This document shows positions 17,775 through 26,058 of a DNA stretch of 64,000 nt, piece by piece (within the stretch, counting starts at the first letter, position 1; every line of letters starts with the position of its first letter). Source of the DNA: JACCXG01 sp963785755 (GTDB lineage Bacteria > Acidobacteriota > Vicinamibacteria > Vicinamibacterales > 2-12-FULL-66-21); NCBI GenBank assembly GCA_963785755.1, contig CAWAXG010000013.1:1178001-1242000 (forward strand), written 5' to 3'. A program made the position numbers and the translations under genes. The notes below the pieces were generated by a model. That model did not search any database, was not told where the DNA came from, and saw only the letters and a list, made by a program, of their open reading frames with translations.

Positions 17775-20014
17775 CGGAAGACTGGATCGGCCGGTCGATC
17801 CCGCGCGTCGGCGGCATCGAGCGGGTGACTGGCGCCCAGCGCTATGTCGCGGACCTGCATCTGGACAACGCGCTGCAGGTCAAACTCGTTCACCTTGGCT
17901 GCGCCAGGGCACGCATCAGGAGCATCGACGCGACCGCGGCCGCCGCTGTCGACGGCGTGCGGAGCGTGATGACCGCTGCCGAGCTGCCGCAGCCGGTTCC
18001 GCGATACGGACCGGCGTACAACGATCGACCGGTGCTCGCGGTTGGCGAGACGAAGTTCTCGGGCGAGCCGGTCGCGGCGGTAGCCGCGGAAACCATCGAT
18101 GCGGCCGTGCTGGCCGCGTCCCTCGTCAGGATCGAGTACGAGGAGCTGCCCGCCGTTCTCACGATCGATCAGGCGCTCGATCCGGCGTCTCCTCTCGTTC
18201 AGGATCCCTCGCTCCGCGGGACAGACACGCTGGCACGAACCAACGTCCTGCGCGAATGGCAGTTCGGCTGGGGCGATCCGGCTGCCGCCGCCGCCGATTG
18301 CGTCATCGAGAACGACTACACGTTCCCGATGGTCACCCACTTCGCGATCGAGCCTCATGCTTTCATGGCGGCGCCCGATCCCGAGGGCATCACCATCTGG
18401 AGTCCGATTCAGCATCCCTACGTGCTGCAGCGCGTCGTCGCATCGGCGCTGGAGTGGCCGGTGTCGCGGGTGCGCATCATCTCGCCGGATCCCGGCGGCG
18501 GCTTCGGCGGAAAAGGCTGGCCGAAGGTCGAGCCGCTGATGGCCTATCTCGCGCTTCGCACCGGCAGGCCCGTGCGGCTCGTGCTGACACTCGAGGAGAC
18601 GTTTCAGGCGGTCCGCCGCACCTCCGCGCGGACACATGTGCGCACCGGTTTCGATCGAGATGGCCGGATTGTCTTTCAGGACATCGATGCCGACTTCCTG
18701 ATCGGCGCGTACGCCGACATCGGTGTGCGCGTCGTCAGCAAGGCCAGTTACGCGGCGTGCGGGCCGTACCGGACGCCGCACGCCCGCATCAAGGCCAGGG
18801 CATTGCTCTCGCACACGACGCCGAGCACGGCGTTCCGCGGGTTCGGTACGCCGCAGGCGTCCTGGGCCGTCGAGTCACAACTGAACGCCGGCGCCGCTGC
18901 GCTCGGCCTCGACCCGCTCGAAATCCGCCGCCGCAACGTGCCGGCGCGCGGCGAAGCGTTCATCCCGAGCGACACGCCCGCGGACGGCGACTGGGCTGGC
19001 GCGCTCGACCGGGCGGCCGCGGAAATCCGCTGGCTCGAGCCGCTGCCGGTCAATCGCGGGCGCGGGATTTCGCTCGGCCTCAAGAGCTCGTCGACCGCAT
19101 CCGCATCCTTCGCCGTCGTGCGCCTGCACTTCGATGGCAGCGCGTCCGTACTCTCTGGGACGTCGGACATGGGACAGGGGGCGCGGACGGTCCTCAAACA
19201 GGTTGCCGCCGAGGAGCTCGGCATGTCGCCGGATCGCATCGCAATGGTCATGGGGGACACTGCGGTCGTGCCGTTCGACTCGTCCACGTCCGCCAGCCGA
19301 TCCACGGTGTTCATGGGCAACGCCGTGGTGAAGGCGTGCCGCGACATCAAGAACAAGCTGCGCCAGATGGCCGCCCGGACGTTCGCCGTCGGCGAAGAGG
19401 CGGTCGTGGTCGCTGCCGGACATGTGAGGGTTGGTGACCGCGAGCTGTCGTATGAGCAGCTCCTGGCGGCGCATTTCGGCCCTCCACGCGGCGAAGTCAT
19501 CGGCGTTGGCGAAGAAGCGAATGCCTACGATCCGTCGCATCCGCTCGGAGGCAAGCCCGCATTCTGGGAGCTGATGTGCGCCGCGGCGGACGTCGAGGTG
19601 GATCCCGAGACGGGGATGGTGCGGCTGCTCAATCTCGTGCTGGTCAGCGACATCGGCCGGGCCCTGAATCCGCAGCAGGTCGAGGCGCAGGATGAGGGCG
19701 CGGCCGTGATGGGGCTGGGGCACACGTTCATGGAGCAGCTGCTGCTCGACGAGCACGGCCGCATCCGCAACCTCGGCGCCCTCGACTATCGCATCCCGAC
19801 GATTCAGGACGCGCCCGGATCCTTCCGCTCGATCCTGATCGAGAACAGCGACGGTCCGGGCCCCTTCGGCGCCAAGGGTGCGGGCGAAGGAGGCATACTC
19901 GCCGTCGCTGCCGCGGTCGGCGCGGCGGTGAATCAGGCCGCCGGCGTCAGCCTGCGCGACCTGCCATTGACGCCGGAGAGAATCTGGCGCGCAATCAGGG
20001 AGCGCTCGCGGTGA
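17771..20014 (+). CDS. Molybdenum hydroxylase large, molybdopterin-binding subunit (CoxL/xanthine dehydrogenase family)
   Basis: The start is ATG 17771 in the ATGA overlap; an in-frame extension to 17600 only reads the S gene in another frame. The 747-residue protein has an N-terminal aldehyde-oxidase hammerhead domain (GIERVTGAQRYVADL) and molybdopterin motifs GGGFGGKGWPK (about residue 245), AFRGFGTPQA (about 355), DMGQGARTVLKQVAAEELG (about 460) and GAKGAGEGG (about 703), where the Glu is the conserved base. The active-site loop lacks the Cys of true CO dehydrogenase, so this is a hydroxylase of an organic substrate. No dedicated maturation gene (CoxF/XdhC, MobA-like) is present in the window. 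Confidence 0.92.
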   Translation: MTEDWIGRSIPRVGGIERVTGAQRYVADLHLDNALQVKLVHLGCARARIRSIDATAAAAVDGVRSVMTAAELPQPVPRYGPAYNDRPVLAVGETKFSGEPVAAVAAETIDAAVLAASLVRIEYEELPAVLTIDQALDPASPLVQDPSLRGTDTLARTNVLREWQFGWGDPAAAAADCVIENDYTFPMVTHFAIEPHAFMAAPDPEGITIWSPIQHPYVLQRVVASALEWPVSRVRIISPDPGGGFGGKGWPKVEPLMAYLALRTGRPVRLVLTLEETFQAVRRTSARTHVRTGFDRDGRIVFQDIDADFLIGAYADIGVRVVSKASYAACGPYRTPHARIKARALLSHTTPSTAFRGFGTPQASWAVESQLNAGAAALGLDPLEIRRRNVPARGEAFIPSDTPADGDWAGALDRAAAEIRWLEPLPVNRGRGISLGLKSSSTASASFAVVRLHFDGSASVLSGTSDMGQGARTVLKQVAAEELGMSPDRIAMVMGDTAVVPFDSSTSASRSTVFMGNAVVKACRDIKNKLRQMAARTFAVGEEAVVVAAGHVRVGDRELSYEQLLAAHFGPPRGEVIGVGEEANAYDPSHPLGGKPAFWELMCAAADVEVDPETGMVRLLNLVLVSDIGRALNPQQVEAQDEGAAVMGLGHTFMEQLLLDEHGRIRNLGALDYRIPTIQDAPGSFRSILIENSDGPGPFGAKGAGEGGILAVAAAVGAAVNQAAGVSLRDLPLTPERIWRAIRERSR

Positions 20015-20029
20015 ATCGTCGCCGCGAGC

Positions 20030-20080
20030 AGGAACTCGGGACTCGGGGCTCGGGACTGGGGATTCGGGAAGGTGGGCGGG
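20030..20080. repeat. CGGGACTCGGGG-type degenerate repeat
   Basis: The 177-bp spacer before the second SDR starts with a run of ctcggg/gactcgggg words on the plus strand. It belongs to the same family as 21918-21948, 34325-34400, 49020-49110 and 52180-52310. The rest of the spacer has no clear structure except the Shine-Dalgarno for the next gene. Confidence 0.55.
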
Positions 20081-20191
20081 TGGATCTCGGGCCGCCATCT
20101 TTCTCTCGGTCTGCGTCGAGGTCCGCGGTGATCCGCAACTGGTGAAAGGATCTGCGAGTAGCCGCGACTCGTCAAAGGAGAGTTCGAGCAG

Positions 20192-20911
20192 ATGCAGCTG
20201 GAAGGCAAGGTTGCGCTGGTCACGGGGGCGTCTCGGGGTATCGGCCGCGCCGTGGCCGTCGCGCTCGGCGATGCCGGCTGCGACATTGTGGTGAGCTATC
20301 GCGCGTCGGAAGACGAGGCTCAGGAAGTGGTGTCGCGGATCGCATCGAAAGGCCGGCGGGCGCGCTCAGTTCAGGCGGACCTGGCGAGTCCGGACGGTGT
20401 GGCAAGGCTCGCGGAGCGAGCGCTGTCGGCGCTCGGGGGGATCGACATTCTCGTCAACAACGCGGGCATCAATCCGCGCTTCCCGCTCGACGCCATCACG
20501 CCGGATGATTGGAACCAGGTCCTGGCCGTCAACCTGACCGCGCCGTTTCTGCTGACGCAGTTGATCCTCCCGGGCATGCGGGCGCGGCGCTGGGGGCGGA
20601 TCATCATGCTCTCGTCGATCGCCGCGCAGACGGGAGGCGTGATCGGACCGCACTACGCCGCCAGCAAAGCCGGACTGCACGGTCTCGCGCACAGCTACGC
20701 CAACCTGCTGGCGAATGAAGGGATCACCGCGAACGTGGTGGCGCCGGCGCTGATCGATACCGACATGATCAGAAACAATCCCGCGATCACCCCGGATCTG
20801 CTGCCGGTCAAGCGGTTTGGGACAGCTGACGAAGTCGCCGAAGTCGTCGTGATGCTGACGGCGAACGGCTACATCACCGGACAGACAATCAACGTCAACG
20901 GCGGCTGGTAA
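20192..20911 (+). CDS. Short-chain dehydrogenase/reductase (FabG-like)
   Basis: This is a textbook classical SDR of 239 residues. It has TGASRGIGRAVA at residues 11-22, NNAGIN near residue 88, a catalytic Ser in MLSSIAAQTG, Tyr and Lys in HYAASKAGLHG, and a C-terminal ITGQTINVNGGW. The start has aaaggag about 11 nt upstream. FabG-type enzymes reduce 3-oxo groups or oxidise secondary alcohols with NADP. Its place after the molybdenum hydroxylase and before a TIM-barrel isomerase suggests a pathway step, not fatty acid synthesis. Confidence 0.88.
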   Translation: MQLEGKVALVTGASRGIGRAVAVALGDAGCDIVVSYRASEDEAQEVVSRIASKGRRARSVQADLASPDGVARLAERALSALGGIDILVNNAGINPRFPLDAITPDDWNQVLAVNLTAPFLLTQLILPGMRARRWGRIIMLSSIAAQTGGVIGPHYAASKAGLHGLAHSYANLLANEGITANVVAPALIDTDMIRNNPAITPDLLPVKRFGTADEVAEVVVMLTANGYITGQTINVNGGW

Positions 20912-20970
20912 TGAGCTGACGCGGGGACGATCAGAGGGAGTCAGATCTCTGAAATTCGACATTTTGAAAT

Positions 20971-20994
20971 GTTGAATTACAAGATCCGACCCCT
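20971..20994 (+). repeat. 24-bp dispersed repeat gttgaattacaagatcc..., copy 1
   Basis: The 24 bases reading gttgaattacaag then atccgacccct recur in opposite orientation at 24492-24515 with one mismatch. Copy 1 is preceded by a small hairpin (gacattttgaaatgttg). The two copies bracket the TIM-barrel and ADOP genes. Similar short 'ggggtcggatcttg' words accompany REP-type elements in other bacteria, but no REP transposase is present here. Confidence 0.6.
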
Positions 20995-21058
20995 GTTTTA
21001 GATCGCCTCAGCGCGGTCTTCAGCAGGATCCATCACAATAGGTCCACGTGAGGGTTCG

Positions 21059-21904
21059 CTGAGACTGTCCTGTCTGCCGGTTTCGCTCTATCCAGATCTG
21101 AAATCGGGCCGGCTCACACTGGGTGACTGGTTCCGTACCGCGGCGCGTCTCAACCTCGATGGCGCCGATCTCAGTGTCGCGCACGTCACCAGCCGCGTGC
21201 CTGCATACCTCGATCAGCTTCGCGCTGAAGCCGCCGATGCCGGCGTGAAAATCCCCGTTCTTGTCACCTATTCCGATTTCACGCATCCCTCGTCCGCCTA
21301 TCGCGCGAAAGAGGCTGACGACGTGCGGGCGTGGATCGAGGCCGGCGCTCGTCTGGGTGTGGAGTTCCTTCGCCTGACTGCTGGTCAGGCGCATCCCGGC
21401 GTTCGAGAGGACGAGGGACTCGACTGGGCCGTCGAAGGGCTGACCGCGTGTGTCGCCGACGCGGCAGCGGCCGGTGTGCGTCTGCTCTACGAGAACCACA
21501 CACGCGGGTCGGTGTGGCAGTTCAACGACTTCACGCAGCCGGCAGCGCGCTTCCTCGAGATCGCGCGGCGCACGAAAGGCACCGGCCTGGAAGTGCTCTT
21601 CGATACCGCTAACTGCCTCGCGCTTGGTGACGATCCCGAAGCCGTGCTGATGGAGGTCATCGATCGCGTCGGCGCGATTCACGTCAGCGATATCCGCCAG
21701 CGCGGCAGGTTCGAGCCGACGACGATCGGAACCGGCATTGCGCCGCTGGCGCCGCTCCTCGCTCGCATGAGAGCGAACGGCTTCGATGCCTGGATCATCA
21801 TCGAGGAGGCAAGCCGGACGGGGCCCGACGGGTTTCAGCGGGCGATCGATGCCGTGGACCGGTTATGGATCGACGCTGGTGGCAAACCGCGATCTCACGT
21901 GTAA
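21059..21904 (+). CDS. Sugar phosphate isomerase/epimerase (xylose isomerase-like TIM barrel)
   Basis: The protein has the AP-endonuclease-2/xylose-isomerase TIM-barrel pattern: LNLDGADLSVAHV, IPVLVTYSDFTHP, VEFLRLTAGQAHPG, VRLLYENHTRG (metal Glu), LEVLFDTANCLALGDDP (metal Asp), AIHVSDIRQRGRF (metal His) and WIIIEEASR (metal Glu). The full metal set is present. The open frame begins at 21002, and homologous sequence begins near 21059, yet no ATG, GTG or TTG is in frame before GTG 21197, which would cut off the first two strands. A GTG at 21048 in another frame suggests a small frameshift at the N-terminus. The gene ends the plus-strand series and converges on an ADOP gene. Confidence 0.8.
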   Translation: MRLSCLPVSLYPDLKSGRLTLGDWFRTAARLNLDGADLSVAHVTSRVPAYLDQLRAEAADAGVKIPVLVTYSDFTHPSSAYRAKEADDVRAWIEAGARLGVEFLRLTAGQAHPGVREDEGLDWAVEGLTACVADAAAAGVRLLYENHTRGSVWQFNDFTQPAARFLEIARRTKGTGLEVLFDTANCLALGDDPEAVLMEVIDRVGAIHVSDIRQRGRFEPTTIGTGIAPLAPLLARMRANGFDAWIIIEEASRTGPDGFQRAIDAVDRLWIDAGGKPRSHV

Positions 21905-21944
21905 TAGCAAGCTAGTAGAGCCCAGTCCCGAATCCCGAGCCCCG

Positions 21945-24371
21945 TTACTCTTCCCGCAACGCCCTCATCGGATCGACGGACGCGGCGCGCGCCGCGGGCA
22001 CGACACAGGCGACGAGCGCGGCGCCGAGCAGCGTGGCGATGACCAGCACGAACGCCCCCGGTTCCATGTCATCGATGCCGGGGACTATTCCGCGCATCGA
22101 GCGGACGGCGTAGAACGCCCCGAGCGAGCCGAACACCGTGCCGATGGCCGCGGTGATCATGCCTTCGCTGACGACGTGGCGGAGGATCCGGGCACGACCC
22201 GCGCCGAGCGCCATCCGCAGTCCGATCTCGTGCGTCCGCTGCGCGACCACGCACGACATTACGCCGTAGATGCCGATCGCCGCCAGGAGCAGCCCCACCA
22301 GTCCAAAGCTCCCGAACAGCACCGTGTTGAAGCGATCGCGCACCAGCGACTCGGCGACGACCTGCTCCATCGTTTTCACGTCGGCCATCGGCAGGTCCGG
22401 ATCCATCGACTGGACGATCGCCGCGATGCCCTGGTGCACGCTCGCCGGCTCGACCGCGGTACGAACGGCCATGCGCGTCGAAGGCCAGGGGCTCTGCCAG
22501 AACGGGACGTTGATCTCCGGGAACCCCTCACTGGCGGGTCCCTGGCTGCGGACGTCGGCATAGACGCCGACGATCTGCCAGACCGCCGGGGTGGCGGGCT
22601 TCGCGGCGCCCGCGGCGACTCGATGGAACAGCAGCCGTTCGTTCAGCGGATCCACGCCTGGCAGGTAGCGGTTGACGAACGTTTCGTTGACGATCGCTAC
22701 CGGAACGTGGCCTTCGCGATCCTGCTCCGAAAACACGCGGCCGCGCGTGATCCGGATGTCGAACGTGTTGAAGTACTCCGGGCTGACCATGCTGAAGCCC
22801 GCGAATCGGCCTTCTGATGGAGCGGCGCTGGGTCTGCCTTCGATCTCGAAGCGCATACCTCCCCACTGTCCGAGGACGGGCATGCCGGTCGAGACCGATG
22901 CCGACAGCACGCCGGGCACCGCCTGGACGCGGTCGATCAGCTGGCGATAGAAGGCGGTGTTCTCGGCTCCATCGCTGAACCGGTCGATGGCCATCGGCAG
23001 GGAGAAGGTGAGCAGATGATCGGTGCGGAATCCAAGGTCGCGGTTGGCGAGCGTGAGCAGGCTGCGGATCGCGACGCCGCCGCCAGCGAGCAGCGTCAGC
23101 GCGAGCGCGAATTCCGTGACCACGAGCGCCCGGCGCAGGCGATGGCCGCGGCCGGTGAGCGTGCGTCCTGTCTCTTTGAGCGTGTCGTTGGCATTCGCGC
23201 GCGCCGCCTGCCACGCGGGCGCCGAGCCGAACAGGATGCCGGCAAATGCGCAGGCGCCGAGCGTGAACAGCAGGACCGGAACGTTCAACCGGACGTCGGC
23301 TTCGGTCGGCAGCATGTAGGGCGGCATCAGCGCGATCACGATCTGGAGCAGGCCCGACGCGAGCGCCACACCGAGCGCGCCCCCGGCAATGGCGAGCACG
23401 AGGCTTTCGATCAGCAGCTGCCGCACGATCTGCACGCGCGAGGCGCCGAGCGACGACCGAACCGCCAGCTCGCGCAGCCGCGAAGTGCCGCGCGCCAGCA
23501 AAAGATTGGCGACGTTGGCGCAGGCAATCAGGAGGACGAAAGCGACCGCGCCGAGCAGCAGCCACAGGCCGCGCTTCGTGTCCCTGCTGAGAAAATTGTT
23601 GCGGAACGGCTCGACGCTGGCGCTCCAGGCGTTCGCGTCGGAAGCTGGCTTCGCGACCGTCTGGTTGAGCACGGCAAGGTTGGCATTCGCCTGCTCGATC
23701 GTGACGCCGGGCTTGAGACGCCCCATGACCAGCAGCGCGCCGTACTCGCGGCGCAGATCGTCCGCGGTGAAGGACAGCGGCACCCACAGCTGATTCATGT
23801 TCGTGTCGGCGGGTCCGTCGCCGAGCACGCCGACGACCGTGTAGGGCCGCCGATCGATGCGAATCTGGCGGCCGATGATCGCCGGGTCGCTGCCGAACCG
23901 CTCACGCCAGATCCGGTGGGTCACGATCACCACCTGGTCCCGGCCAGGCGTGCCTTCCTCCGCCAGGAAGTCACGGCCGAGCGCGAGCGGGTGGCCATAG
24001 CCGAGCATCGGCAGAAAGCCTGGGGTCGCAGGGCCGACCCCGAGCTGCTCGGGCCGCGTCCCGATCGAAACGCTCGCGGTGCGGCCGGTCCAGGCGTTCA
24101 AATCCTCGAACACGGTGGCGTGCTGCTTCCACGCGGTGAACCGGCGCGCGCTGACCATCTCGCGGCTCGCCTCGAACCGCGACCACGCCATGACGAGCCG
24201 GTCGGCATCGCGGTACGGCAGGGGTTCGAAGAAGGTCGCGTAGATGACGCTGAAAATGGCCGTGTTGGCCGCGATACCGAGGGCGAGGGTGAGAACCGCG
24301 ACCGCCGTGAATCCCGGAGTCTTCCACAGCAGCCGGAGCCCGACCTTTGCGTCCCGCATCACGTTGTCCAT
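21945..24371 (-). CDS. ADOP-type ABC transporter permease (MacB/FtsX, duplicated)
   Basis: The intact 808-residue protein has two repeats of a MacB periplasmic-core domain plus an FtsX permease domain. The first TM helix (GFTAVAVLTLALGIAANTAIF) follows a short cytoplasmic lead. The next helices are around residues 280-400 (LLLGAVAFVLLIACANVANLLLAR), the second core spans about 440-650, and the last helices (GLVGLLLAAIGIYGVMSCVVAQ and the C-terminal one) end in ASVDPMRALREE. Acidobacterial duplicated orphan permeases of this kind usually lack a linked ATPase, as here. The product is likely to sit in the inner membrane and act in mechanotransmission or efflux. It has no N-terminal permease-prefix domain and no adjacent PadR gene, unlike the other copies. 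Confidence 0.92.
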   Translation of the reverse strand: MDNVMRDAKVGLRLLWKTPGFTAVAVLTLALGIAANTAIFSVIYATFFEPLPYRDADRLVMAWSRFEASREMVSARRFTAWKQHATVFEDLNAWTGRTASVSIGTRPEQLGVGPATPGFLPMLGYGHPLALGRDFLAEEGTPGRDQVVIVTHRIWRERFGSDPAIIGRQIRIDRRPYTVVGVLGDGPADTNMNQLWVPLSFTADDLRREYGALLVMGRLKPGVTIEQANANLAVLNQTVAKPASDANAWSASVEPFRNNFLSRDTKRGLWLLLGAVAFVLLIACANVANLLLARGTSRLRELAVRSSLGASRVQIVRQLLIESLVLAIAGGALGVALASGLLQIVIALMPPYMLPTEADVRLNVPVLLFTLGACAFAGILFGSAPAWQAARANANDTLKETGRTLTGRGHRLRRALVVTEFALALTLLAGGGVAIRSLLTLANRDLGFRTDHLLTFSLPMAIDRFSDGAENTAFYRQLIDRVQAVPGVLSASVSTGMPVLGQWGGMRFEIEGRPSAAPSEGRFAGFSMVSPEYFNTFDIRITRGRVFSEQDREGHVPVAIVNETFVNRYLPGVDPLNERLLFHRVAAGAAKPATPAVWQIVGVYADVRSQGPASEGFPEINVPFWQSPWPSTRMAVRTAVEPASVHQGIAAIVQSMDPDLPMADVKTMEQVVAESLVRDRFNTVLFGSFGLVGLLLAAIGIYGVMSCVVAQRTHEIGLRMALGAGRARILRHVVSEGMITAAIGTVFGSLGAFYAVRSMRGIVPGIDDMEPGAFVLVIATLLGAALVACVVPAARAASVDPMRALREE

Positions 24372-24491
24372 GCGACTTCCTCGTTACCGTTACATTGGAA
24401 TGAGATCCGCCCGGGGACCGATGCTTCCGAAAGTGCGGATGGCAACTTAGACGACTGAGGCTCGGTTCCAGTTTAGAGCCGGCGTCGAAAA

Positions 24492-24515
24492 AGGGGTCGG
24501 ATCTTGTAGTTCAAC
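24492..24515 (-). repeat. 24-bp dispersed repeat, copy 2
   Basis: This is the inverted partner of 20971-20994, differing at one base. Read on the minus strand, it starts with the stop codon that truncates the GNAT reading frame, so the repeat marks a junction. Confidence 0.6.
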
Positions 24516-24657
24516 ATGGAGCCGCGATCTCCTCGGCCGGCGGCGTCGTTGCCCGGAACGCGGCCGGCGTGTAGAGCGGCTCGAACTCGCTGAATGCCGC
24601 CCGGAGCACCTCCGCGATCTCCCGGGAAACGGCGGGCGATGCACGTTCGATCAGCAT
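24511..24657 (-). pseudogene. Truncated GNAT acetyltransferase N-terminus
   Basis: The 48-codon frame starts at ATG 24657 behind a strong AAGGAGGAG 8 nt upstream. It reads MLIERASPAVSREIAEVL and then RAAFSEFEPLYTPAAFRATT, which resembles the first 45 residues of GNAT N-acetyltransferases. The protein stops at once at the 24-bp dispersed repeat (24492-24515), and the acetyl-CoA-binding half is absent from the window. The good ribosome binding site indicates a once functional gene cut by the repeat or an associated rearrangement. Confidence 0.6.
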
Positions 24658-24768
24658 GCTGCGCTCCTCCTTCAGCGCAGCCGCGATCGATACATTACGT
24701 CGGGAGCCAGCTTGGTGGACCAGAAATGGTCACAGTGCTACACTTGGCGCGCGTCGACGGAGAACGAT

Positions 24769-25992
24769 ATGCGACCAACCCGCAGAGAGGCGTTCGCGGC
24801 AGCATTGGGGCTGGCTGCGGTGCCGCGAGCGATCCCGTTTCAGGGACCGTCGCAAAAGCCCGGAACGGGACAGCCCGCCGACAGCACTCCCCTCACCCTG
24901 TCGGACTTCGACCCGATCGCGAAGATGCGGATGTCGCACATCGCCTACGAGTACGTGGCGGGTGGCGCCGGCGACGAAATCACGCTCCGCGAGAACCAGG
25001 CGGCGTTCGATCGGATGCGGCTCCAGCCTCGCGTGCTGGTCGATGTCTCCCGACTCGATACGCGCACGACTCTGTTCGGCCAGGCGCTCGACTTTCCGAT
25101 ACTGCTCGCGCCGACCGCGTATCACCGCCTGGTGCATCCCGAGGGAGAGATTGCGACTGTTCGTGGCGCCTGCGCGGCCGGCGCCTTGCTCGTGGCGAGC
25201 ACATCGGCGACCACGAGCATCGAGGACATGGCGAAAGCAGCCCGGGCGTGGATCGCGCAAGCCAAGTCATCGGGACAGACAGAGCCGAAGGCGCTGCCGT
25301 TGTGGTTTCAGCTCTACGTCAACCGGGATCGAGGGTTCACCCGCGACCTCGTGCAGCGGGCGGAATCGGCCGGCTGCGGCGCGTTGTGCGTCACGGTCGA
25401 CTCGCCCGTTCTGGGATTGCGCCATCGCGAGACGCGTGCCGGATTCACGCTGCCGCCCGGCGTCGAGCGATCCAACCTCAAAGGGCTGGAGACCGCAACC
25501 GGCTCGCAGCGGCCCGGCGAGCGGGCGATCTACAGCGCCCTGCTCGACCCGTCGTTGACGTGGAAGGACATCGAGTGGCTGCGCGGCATCTCGCGCCTGC
25601 CGGTCTTGATCAAGGGCGTCCTGAACCCGGACGATGCCGCGAAGGGAGCAGCGGCGGGAGTCGGCATCATCGTCTCGAACCACGGCGCGCGAAATCTGGA
25701 CACCGCTCCGGCAACCATCGAAGCCCTGCCACGCGTGGCCGATGCCGTTGCGGGGCGGGTACCGATCCTCATGGATGGCGGCGTGCGGCGCGGCGGTGAT
25801 GTGCTGAAGGCAATCGCGTCCGGCGCCTCCGCCGTGCTGATCGGCAGGCCCTACCTCTACGCGCTCGGCGGGTTCGGAGCGGACGGGGTTACCAAAGTCG
25901 TCGAGATCCTGCGGCGGGAATTCGAGATGGCCATGGCCCTCACGGGCCGGCGCACGCTGTCGGAGATCGACCGCACCGTCCTCTGGCGCTGA
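24769..25992 (+). CDS. FMN-dependent alpha-hydroxy-acid oxidase/dehydrogenase, Tat-exported
   Basis: The start is ATG 24769, with ggag 6 nt upstream; an earlier in-frame start lacks a ribosome binding site and falls in the promoter. The product (407 residues) begins MRPTRREAFAAALGLAAVPRA, a twin-arginine-like signal. The catalytic domain has the FMN-barrel landmarks ILLAPTAYHRLVHPEGE, LWFQLYVNRDRG, CVTVDSPVLGLRHRETR, VLIKGVLNPDDA, IIVSNHGARNLDTAPATI with the catalytic His and Arg, and ILMDGGVRRGGDVLKAIASGA for phosphate binding. The canonical SNHGGRQLD is slightly changed to SNHGARNLD. It oxidises an L-2-hydroxy acid such as lactate or glycolate. Export to the periplasm is unusual for this family. 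Confidence 0.88.
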   Translation: MRPTRREAFAAALGLAAVPRAIPFQGPSQKPGTGQPADSTPLTLSDFDPIAKMRMSHIAYEYVAGGAGDEITLRENQAAFDRMRLQPRVLVDVSRLDTRTTLFGQALDFPILLAPTAYHRLVHPEGEIATVRGACAAGALLVASTSATTSIEDMAKAARAWIAQAKSSGQTEPKALPLWFQLYVNRDRGFTRDLVQRAESAGCGALCVTVDSPVLGLRHRETRAGFTLPPGVERSNLKGLETATGSQRPGERAIYSALLDPSLTWKDIEWLRGISRLPVLIKGVLNPDDAAKGAAAGVGIIVSNHGARNLDTAPATIEALPRVADAVAGRVPILMDGGVRRGGDVLKAIASGASAVLIGRPYLYALGGFGADGVTKVVEILRREFEMAMALTGRRTLSEIDRTVLWR

Positions 25993-26030
25993 CCAACCGT
26001 CCCGGCGTTTCCTCCGTCTAAGCCTCTGTC

Positions 26031-26058
26031 CATGTATATACAGAGTCGTATATACATG
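26031..26058. promoter_or_regulatory. PadR operator: perfect dyad CATGTATATAC-N6-GTATATACATG
   Basis: Two perfect 11-bp arms at 26031-26041 and 26048-26058 are separated by AGAGTC. The last three bases of the right arm are the ATG proposed for the PadR gene, so a bound repressor would cover the start. ATGT/ACAT dyads are the known recognition form of PadR regulators. No Shine-Dalgarno precedes this ATG, suggesting a leaderless message. Confidence 0.6.

Noticed and set aside
16255..20014. Naming the Mo enzyme as 4-hydroxybenzoyl-CoA reductase or CO dehydrogenase
   Set aside because: No CoA ligase is nearby, and the active-site loop lacks the CO dehydrogenase Cys motif; the substrate class cannot be told from motifs alone.
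23016..24458. A 480-codon plus-strand frame opposite the ADOP gene
   Set aside because: Composition is that of an antisense shadow, and the ADOP frame has clear domains and membrane helices.
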